Source: Limnomonas spitsbergensis (Eukaryota > Chlorophyta > Chlorophyceae > Chlamydomonadales). Taken from it: 64,000 nt of DNA. The notes below the pieces were generated by a model, which was not told the DNA's origin, did not search any database, and saw nothing but the letters and a program-made list of their open reading frames with translations. Below, in pieces: positions 61,901 to 64,000 of this stretch. Both the position numbers and the translations under genes were made by a program. The first letter of the stretch is position 1. Every line of letters starts with the position of its first letter. The stretch lies in the NCBI GenBank assembly GCA_037349105.1, contig JAYJMM010000113.1, forward strand, positions 806,001 to 870,000, read 5' to 3'.

Positions 61901-63946
61901 CGGAATAAAAAATAAATGACAAAATCTAGTTAGATTTTGTAAGCTGTGGTGTGACCCTGAACATCGAATATTTGAATGCTGTCCGCCTCCGAGGGTGCCC
62001 TCTAGTTGCAGCCCATGCCGTACCTGAAGTAGGCATCGATGAAGACTTCTGGGTCAAAGTCTTTCTCCTGGAACAGGGCCATGCTCTTGGCCTTGTTCTG
62101 GAATAGCTTGGAGGCCATGGTGGCATCTGCGCAGCCAGTGATGTTTTTAGCTCTGTTTTTTAGTGCAATTTGGCAACAGTTCAGCTACAATTCAGCCACA
62201 TGCTGGGGGGGCTAGCCCGCACGTCTGGAAAAGGGCCATGCTCTTTTACTAAACCTAAAACAGCTTTGGATCCTGTATGGCGTTTATGCCGCGCGGGAGG
62301 GGGGAAACTGCGTGTTCAGTGCAGTGTGTGCATGCAAGTGCTGTGCTGTTACAAGTGCAAATCAGCTACAGTTCAGATACATATTGAGGTCAAAGTATTT
62401 TCCTGGAACAGGGCCATGCTCTGGGCCTTGTTATGAAACAGCTTGGGAGACCTTGGTGGCATCTGCACAGCCAATGTTGTTTTATAGTGCAATTCAGCTC
62501 CAATACAGCTATCACCCAGCTTCCATTAAGCTGCACTTGAGCCGCATCTTGGTTTAAAGCCTTTCTCCTGGAACAAGGCCATGCTCTGGGCCTTATTATG
62601 AAACAGCTTGGAACATTAGCAACTATGATTTTTGCTTGGTGGCACTTTGGCTTTTGGGCACATTTCAGGTTTGCTTCAGTGATTTAATTAATTAAATGAC
62701 AGGTCTCCATTAGCATCTAAATTTTTGGAACAGTGGCGTCCACACAGTCGGTGATATTTGAATGTTTTGGCGCACTTCAGCAACCCTTCAGCAATGCACT
62801 GACGTACAGCCGGTAGTCCTGGCGCAGCATGCCCTGCTGCTCAGGCCTCCGGCCGTAAGCCAGTCATGGTTTTGACCGAATCGACCCAGCTGTGGCCACT
62901 CGGCAGCCTGGCCAAGGTGCACACCAAATAGAATACTGTGTGCAGTGAGGCAGGGGAGGGGCACCCCCCCCTGGCCACCACACTGCCTAGACAAGTGCTG
63001 CTGCTGCCCTCAGCGCGTGTTTTAAGTGCGGTGCATACAGGCAGGCCACGGACAAGCTGCTCAATGGGCTCTGGGTTCAGCAGACCCTGATTCTGGGCCA
63101 GGGTGTCTAGGGTAGCCTATGAACTGCGTGGATCCCACTAGCTTAGGAGTGCTTCGCCGCAGGGAGGGTATCTGCTCTGGGTGGGTGAAGGAGTCTGCCC
63201 CACCCCACCTGCTCTGGGGCTGTAACTTTCTTTTGGCTGGACATAACCAGGTGTGAGGTTGGCCGCCCAATACTAGAGAACCTGATGTGCTAAGACAAAA
63301 ACAGCTTGAACCCAAACTGTAACACAAGCTGTGTCAGGTTGCCGAGAAAAGTGTGAACCCCTGGACCCCACCTGATCCAGGGCTGTAACAAAATGTGTGT
63401 CGGGTTGCGGAGGGTACCATGCAGCGTAGGTCCCACCTGCTGTGGGGCTCATGGCAGATTGGCAGGAGGGAGAGCATGTGCCCTAGGGGTGCAGGGCATC
63501 TAGGCGCAGATTGGACCCCACCTGCTCTGGGGCTTGTCGCCTGTGCCGAGGCCCTCCTGCGGATCTTGGCCAGCGAATCCTCCACAAAACCCATCACCCT
63601 CGGGGTTTCCAGTGGCTCTCTCTTGCCGCCATCCGCTTCGGGCTCTTTTTGTGTTGAGACGGCCATGGCAGCCTTAACGGCCCCAGCCATGCTGGCCTTG
63701 CCCTTTGGCTCTGAGGGGAATCCGGCTTCGGAGCTCATGACTGCCTTGACAGCCTTGGAGAGGCCTTTCTTCTTTTCCCTCGGCGGTGGCTTGCGCGCTG
63801 CTCTGCTGTCCTGCTCCTCTGGCTCGCTCTCCTCCGCTGCCTCTTGCATGGCTGCTGCATGGGACTTGGTGGCAGGCTTTTGCTTTTGCGGAGGCAACCG
63901 CTCATCTGCATCCCCGTCGTCCGAAATCTGGTCATTGAACTCTCTC
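44849..63946 (-). CDS. EXO84: Exocyst complex subunit EXO84 homologue (14 or more exons, 5' end not resolved)
   Basis: EXO84 is one of eight subunits of the exocyst, which tethers secretory vesicles to the plasma membrane. Minus-strand exons: 63946-63522, 62126-62024, 59110-58958, 58063-57902, 57195-57049, 56566-56471, 54179-53996, 53174-53113, 51355-51281, 50616-50421, 49645-49560, about 49285-49161, 47598-47333, 46900-44849. Reading phases match at all joins except exons 2-3 and 11-12, where small exons must be missing. Support: a basic disordered N-terminus; the Vps51/Exo84-type start FDPEVFIDAYF; a helix resembling plant EXO84 (HHKAFLLVSQAIPQMD); then helical segments matching plant EXO84 in order (QLESQLNLPGASTSEVRAAV, DDLEAVFGSNTREVYGLL, MCSRLVTQRALAPLSS, LVDLATLGDLAYQVGTASS). 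After these comes a low-complexity tail of about 650 residues absent from plant homologues. The protein is about 1,380 residues, against roughly 750-800 in plants. Confidence 0.85.
47333..47598 (-). CDS. EXO84: EXO84 exon 13
   Basis: SDVSALLRPGLLEAAQAAAE and MAVALQTCMLELFYEVDQ with an Ala/Gly linker between. Phase 1 to 0. Confidence 0.82.
47617..47800. mobile_element. Small element, family B
   Basis: GTGTTTATTTTAGCGTGCTT then CAGGTACATTTCAGCTACAT; the middle has GCAGCAAGCCCTGCTGCC and CAGGTCAAGGTTTGGTCCG; the end has CACTGGAGGGAACACTGG. Relatives in whole or part at 48.66, 50.79, 58.30, 59.69, 60.62, 61.33 and 62.76 kb. Confidence 0.7.
48655..48915. mobile_element. Family B element
   Basis: ATTTCAGCCACACACAGTGG, GGTGCAGCTGGCCATGCTAC and CTGGCGGCCAACCAAAGGTG match the family B layout, with a short internal duplication. 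A CAG run lies nearby at 48,451-48,474. Confidence 0.6.
49161..49285 (-). CDS. EXO84: EXO84 exon 12 (5' boundary uncertain)
   Basis: AGDGDLKLEMGNQLLAGTR and ILVEAFVPLA, donor GTATGT. The end phase (1) matches exon 13. No acceptor gives a phase fitting exon 11, so the start is approximate or a small exon is missing. Confidence 0.65.
49395..49475 (-). repeat. Copy of the exon 11 donor region
   Basis: AGGAGCATGGTCACACTTTT ... CATCCACTCACTG repeats the donor-side sequence at 49,512-49,562 with about 105-bp spacing. Confidence 0.8.
49560..49645 (-). CDS. EXO84: EXO84 exon 11
   Basis: VLRKHLIRMAVDARAQGADE and VLKAALKP. Phase 1 to 0, donor GTGAGT. Confidence 0.8.
50155..50370 (-). repeat. CAGTACNNCTGTGAGCC array and a copy of the exon 10 end
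   Basis: A 30-bp array at 50,155-50,280. At 50,286-50,366 the exon 10 end plus donor is repeated (CTCACCCTCCACGTGCCCCC against CTCACCCTCAGTGTGCTCCC), still showing TCAC, the complement of a GTGA donor. Confidence 0.82.
50421..50616 (-). CDS. EXO84: EXO84 exon 10
   Basis: WADNESHMCSRLVTQRALAP, LLDVARCVGLVLACAAVLEQ and MAALTQGLWEHTE. Phase 0 to 1. The strongest match to the plant EXO84 C-terminal helices. A copy of its start lies at 50,686-50,745. Confidence 0.88.
50790..50935. mobile_element. Partial family B element
   Basis: GTGCTGCAAGGCTACTTGGG, CTTCTGGCCATGGGCTGG and CAAGGTTTGGTTTGAAGTGG match the family B middle; the ends are decayed. Confidence 0.5.
51281..51355 (-). CDS. EXO84: EXO84 exon 9
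   Basis: 75 nt, IGAAADDLEAVFGSNTREV then YGLLTQ. Phase 0-0. A partial copy of its middle lies at 51,035-51,075 on the donor side, and three units of about 60 bp with ATTATTCAAACAGAC lie upstream at about 51,370-51,520. Confidence 0.85.
51765..52025. repeat. Telomere-like minisatellite
   Basis: GTTGCAGATACTCGGGTTTA then GGGTTTAGG, about eight units of roughly 30 bp, in the intron between EXO84 exons 8 and 9. It combines a fixed GCAGATACTCGG with TTTAGGG heptamers. The rest of that intron, to 53,112, holds nothing I recognise. Confidence 0.85.
53113..53174 (-). CDS. EXO84: EXO84 exon 8
   Basis: 62 nt, ASEEDGMQYGCCLAQHTFLQ, phase 1 to 0. It fits between exons 7 and 9 by phase and position. Confidence 0.75.
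53610..53950 (-). repeat. Two dead copies of the exon 7 end
   Basis: At 53,880-53,945 (GAGCACTGCCATGGCCTGCT) and 53,610-53,695 (GAGCACTGCCACAGCCTGCT then CCTGCAGCACGAG) the sequence repeats exon 7's CAGCGCCACCGCCTGTTCCT region. Each follows a CCACCTGAC-like or CTCCTGAG donor remnant. Confidence 0.85.
53996..54179 (-). CDS. EXO84: EXO84 exon 7
   Basis: ALVSQLESQLNLPGASTSEV, AAVSYLALLAGDCQAASC and LKLQEQAVALLKHYSS. Phase 0 to 1. It aligns with the plant segment before the C-terminal helices. Confidence 0.86.
54325..54920 (-). repeat. Four or five dead copies of the exon 7 acceptor and start
   Basis: Copies at about 54,330-54,405, 54,475-54,545, 54,640-54,720, 54,775-54,800 and 54,850-54,915 repeat CACCTGGGAGNTTCAGCTGG, AGACACAAGCGCCTGCANGC and the following AATAAAAA. 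They lie upstream of the real exon, in order of increasing decay. Confidence 0.88.
54955..55270. repeat. 118-bp triplication with long poly-C tracts
   Basis: CACACACACCTGGCCCACTT, then CACCTC.TCATG and a run of about 22-28 C, then CGCCTATCCCTCCAGCATCT and TACAAAATAATAAAATCAAG. Three copies; the two spacers are identical as far as I can read. Confidence 0.9.
55340..55500. repeat. CCCCTAAACCCT-type telomere-like repeats
   Basis: About eight units of CTACGCCCCTAAACCC and CCTTAACCCT in an EXO84 intron. 55,500-56,390 is otherwise unassigned intron with AGAGGGAG-rich repeats; copies of GAGAGCAGGANAGCATTCCC lie at about 56,058 and 56,207. Confidence 0.8.
56385..56436 (-). repeat. Copy of the EXO84 exon 6 end
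   Basis: GCCCGCCAGCCTGCTTGACT repeats GCCCACCAGTCTGCTTGATT 63 bp away, including the donor; the GT is now GC. Confidence 0.85.
56471..56566 (-). CDS. EXO84: EXO84 exon 6
   Basis: VLVRDQAALQEAGYDVAASK and LESVLESSRL, phase 0-0, donor GTGGGC. Confidence 0.8.
56680..56868. mobile_element. Family A element
   Basis: GTGTTTCTGTTTTCGGCTAC and GACGTGTAGCTGAGTCAAG then AAAAAAGAAACACTGG; ends inverted, 190 bp. Confidence 0.85.
57049..57195 (-). CDS. EXO84: EXO84 exon 5
   Basis: TLDIPAPEPAPAPKPWM, LLADLEAAVEERDVASACT and ILSAGEMMLQ, phase 0-0. The acidic helix matches the plant region following the coiled coil. Confidence 0.82.
57660..57845 (-). repeat. Two dead copies of the exon 4 end plus donor
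   Basis: At 57,776-57,840 and 57,665-57,730, CCTCTCCAGTGGAGCCATCC and CACACAGTCAACGTGCTCCG repeat the real CCTCTCCAGTCGAACCATCT and CACACAGTCAACATCGTCCG. Spacers are CACACCATCACAC microsatellite. Confidence 0.88.
57902..58063 (-). CDS. EXO84: EXO84 exon 4
   Basis: VPDQKPARARPSSGVSACIL and LAPDDVDCVALEEDGSTGE, phase 0-0, a weakly conserved linker. Confidence 0.75.
58298..58495. mobile_element. Family B element
   Basis: CAGTGTTTCTCCTCTCACAG at one end and GTAGCTGAAGCACCCTAGGG then TAAACAATG at the other; the middle has GGGGACCGAATCTTGACCGG. Confidence 0.75.
58725..58957 (-). repeat. Telomere-like array seeded at the exon 3 5' splice site
   Basis: Read on the minus strand, ACG/GTGAGGGAGCCTGAACCC is followed by CCTCAACCCTGTCC(GCG)/GTGAGGGACC and again ATG/GTGAGGGATCC: tandem copies of the donor with CCCTGAACCC/CCCTAAACCC fillers. 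Confidence 0.85.
58958..59110 (-). CDS. EXO84: EXO84 exon 3
   Basis: IRTCVHQHHKAFLLVSQAI, QMDQAVSELRVCVQGAEAV and AQALGKARTLAT, phase 0-0. Matches the N-terminal coiled coil of the Vps51/Exo84 type. Confidence 0.85.
59240..59645 (-). repeat. Four dead copies of the EXO84 exon 3 acceptor and start
   Basis: Copies at about 59,240-59,310, 59,345-59,415, 59,460-59,520 and 59,585-59,640, about 115 bp apart, repeat the minus-strand CCAG/ATCCGCAC ... CACCAGCACTATAAG. One still reads IRTYLHQHYKTLL. Confidence 0.9.
59690..59815. mobile_element. Partial family B element
   Basis: GTTTTAGCTACAATTCGCCT, GTGCAGCAAGCCCTGCTTGG and CCAATCGAGGTCG match one half of family B. Confidence 0.6.
59830..60349 (-). 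repeat. About 40-bp array CCCTGGTGGCAGCTTCTGCT then CAAACCCTAAA
   Basis: Around ten diverged units. On the minus strand each reads CAGAAGCTGCCACCAG/GGTTTAGGGTTTGAG, matching the end of the candidate exon at 60,350 (GCAGAAGCTGCCATCAG/GTTTTAGGGTTTGAG). It is therefore another donor-seeded array with telomere-like filler. Confidence 0.85.
60350..60416 (-). CDS. EXO84: Candidate extra EXO84 exon
   Basis: Minus-strand AELTALKAHCDQEASDGAEA resembles the segment expected between exons 2 and 3. The following array copies its end, as at real junctions. The phases do not fit exon 2 (2) or exon 3 (0) directly, so an additional exon or a sequence error is needed. Confidence 0.4.
60615..60880. mobile_element. 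Family B element with an insertion
   Basis: TTTCAGCTACTGTTCAGCCA, GTGCAGCAAGGTGCATGCC and GCGCTGGAATAAACACTGG; the middle is enlarged. Confidence 0.65.
60885..61165. repeat. GGTGGGTGGGTGGGTAG array
   Basis: Units of GGGTGGGTGGGTAGACAGGC and ATGGCAGATGGTGATGG, about 40-60 bp, G-quadruplex-like on the plus strand. Pro/Thr/His-rich open frames on the minus strand are artefacts. Confidence 0.88.
61310..61565. mobile_element. Diverged family B-like element
   Basis: GACAGGCGGCCACCACTGGG and GGCAAAAGGATCTGCATCAG resemble the family B middle; the ends are poorly kept. Confidence 0.4.
62024..62126 (-). CDS. EXO84: EXO84 exon 2
   Basis: ATMASKLFQNKAKSMALFQE then KDFDPEVFIDAYF, the Vps51/Exo84/COG1-type entry motif. 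Phase 1 to 2, acceptor TGCGCAG. Confidence 0.85.
62225..62620 (-). repeat. Dead copies of EXO84 exon 2 and its acceptor
   Basis: 62,385-62,480 repeats nearly the whole exon, including CATCTGCACAGCCA at the acceptor. 62,540-62,612 repeats TTCTCCTGGAACAAGGCCAT and more. 62,228-62,245 is a fragment, and near 62,728-62,750 the acceptor region is echoed. All lie upstream of the real exon. Confidence 0.9.
62755..62945. mobile_element. Family B element
   Basis: GGCGCACTTCAGCAACCCTT, GCAGCATGCCCTGCTGCTCA and CATGGTTTTGACCGAATCGA; 190 bp. Confidence 0.65.
63200..63455 (-). repeat. Copies of the EXO84 exon 1 donor region
   Basis: CCCCACCTGCTCTGGGGCTG at 63,203, CCCCACCTGATCCAGGGCTG at 63,365 and TCCCACCTGCTGTGGGGCTC at 63,430 repeat the junction CCCCACCTGCTCTGGGGCTT at 63,516. 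Each keeps CACCTG, the complement of CAG/GTG. Confidence 0.88.
63522..63946 (-). CDS. EXO84: EXO84 first exon in the window
   Basis: NDQISDDGDADERLPPQKQK, an acidic then Lys/Arg-rich disordered stretch (PPPREKKKGLSKAVKAV), ending MGFVEDSLAKIRRRASAQA. Phase 2 to 1. Its start relies on an AG at 63,948-63,947; an ATG lies about 50 bases upstream, but the frame does not connect. Confidence 0.7.
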
Positions 63947-64000
63947 CTGTTGATTAAGAGCCCTTACGATAATCAGCTGGACGTCGGGCGGACATTATCG

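Overview
The window is nuclear DNA of a eukaryote, most likely a green alga of the Chlamydomonadales. Two intron-rich genes encode proteins close to land-plant families. Most introns start with GTGAG or GTGGG. A TGTAA poly(A) signal, typical of volvocine algae, follows the first stop codon. Long introns are full of GC-rich minisatellites, small non-autonomous elements and TTTAGGG-like motifs. The exact genus is a guess; I see nothing bacterial.

Layout. (1) 1-16,050 is repeat-rich. It holds long foldback elements with tRNA-like arms (1-884, 887-1,275, 14,588-16,057), a 66-bp minisatellite (9.83-11.17 kb) and GCATGC-rich minisatellites, two of them inverted copies of each other. Gene fragments here are the C-terminal exons of a Ulp1-type SUMO protease (minus, 5,201-4,786), a lone exon of an FkbM-type methyltransferase (minus, 6,422-6,047) and several unrecognised coding segments. 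(2) 13,554-43,563 (plus) holds 18 exons of the E1 subunit of 2-oxoglutarate dehydrogenase, complete from about one sixth of the protein to the stop codon. One intron is 13.6 kb long and consists almost wholly of about 270 copies of a 50-bp unit. (3) 63,946-44,849 (minus) holds at least 14 exons of an exocyst subunit EXO84 homologue, ending in an unusual low-complexity tail of about 650 residues. The two large genes converge, with 1.3 kb between their stop codons. They have no evident functional link: one is a mitochondrial TCA-cycle enzyme, the other a vesicle tether.

The main observation is that the repeats inside these introns are not random. In most introns the repeat unit is a copy of the exon/intron junction itself: the last or first bases of the neighbouring exon plus the splice site plus the start or end of the intron. 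This holds at 5' splice sites (50-, 82-, about 62- and 28-bp arrays) and at 3' splice sites (dead copies of exon starts, some having lost their AG), in both genes. It looks like a genome-wide process of intron growth by tandem duplication seeded at splice junctions.
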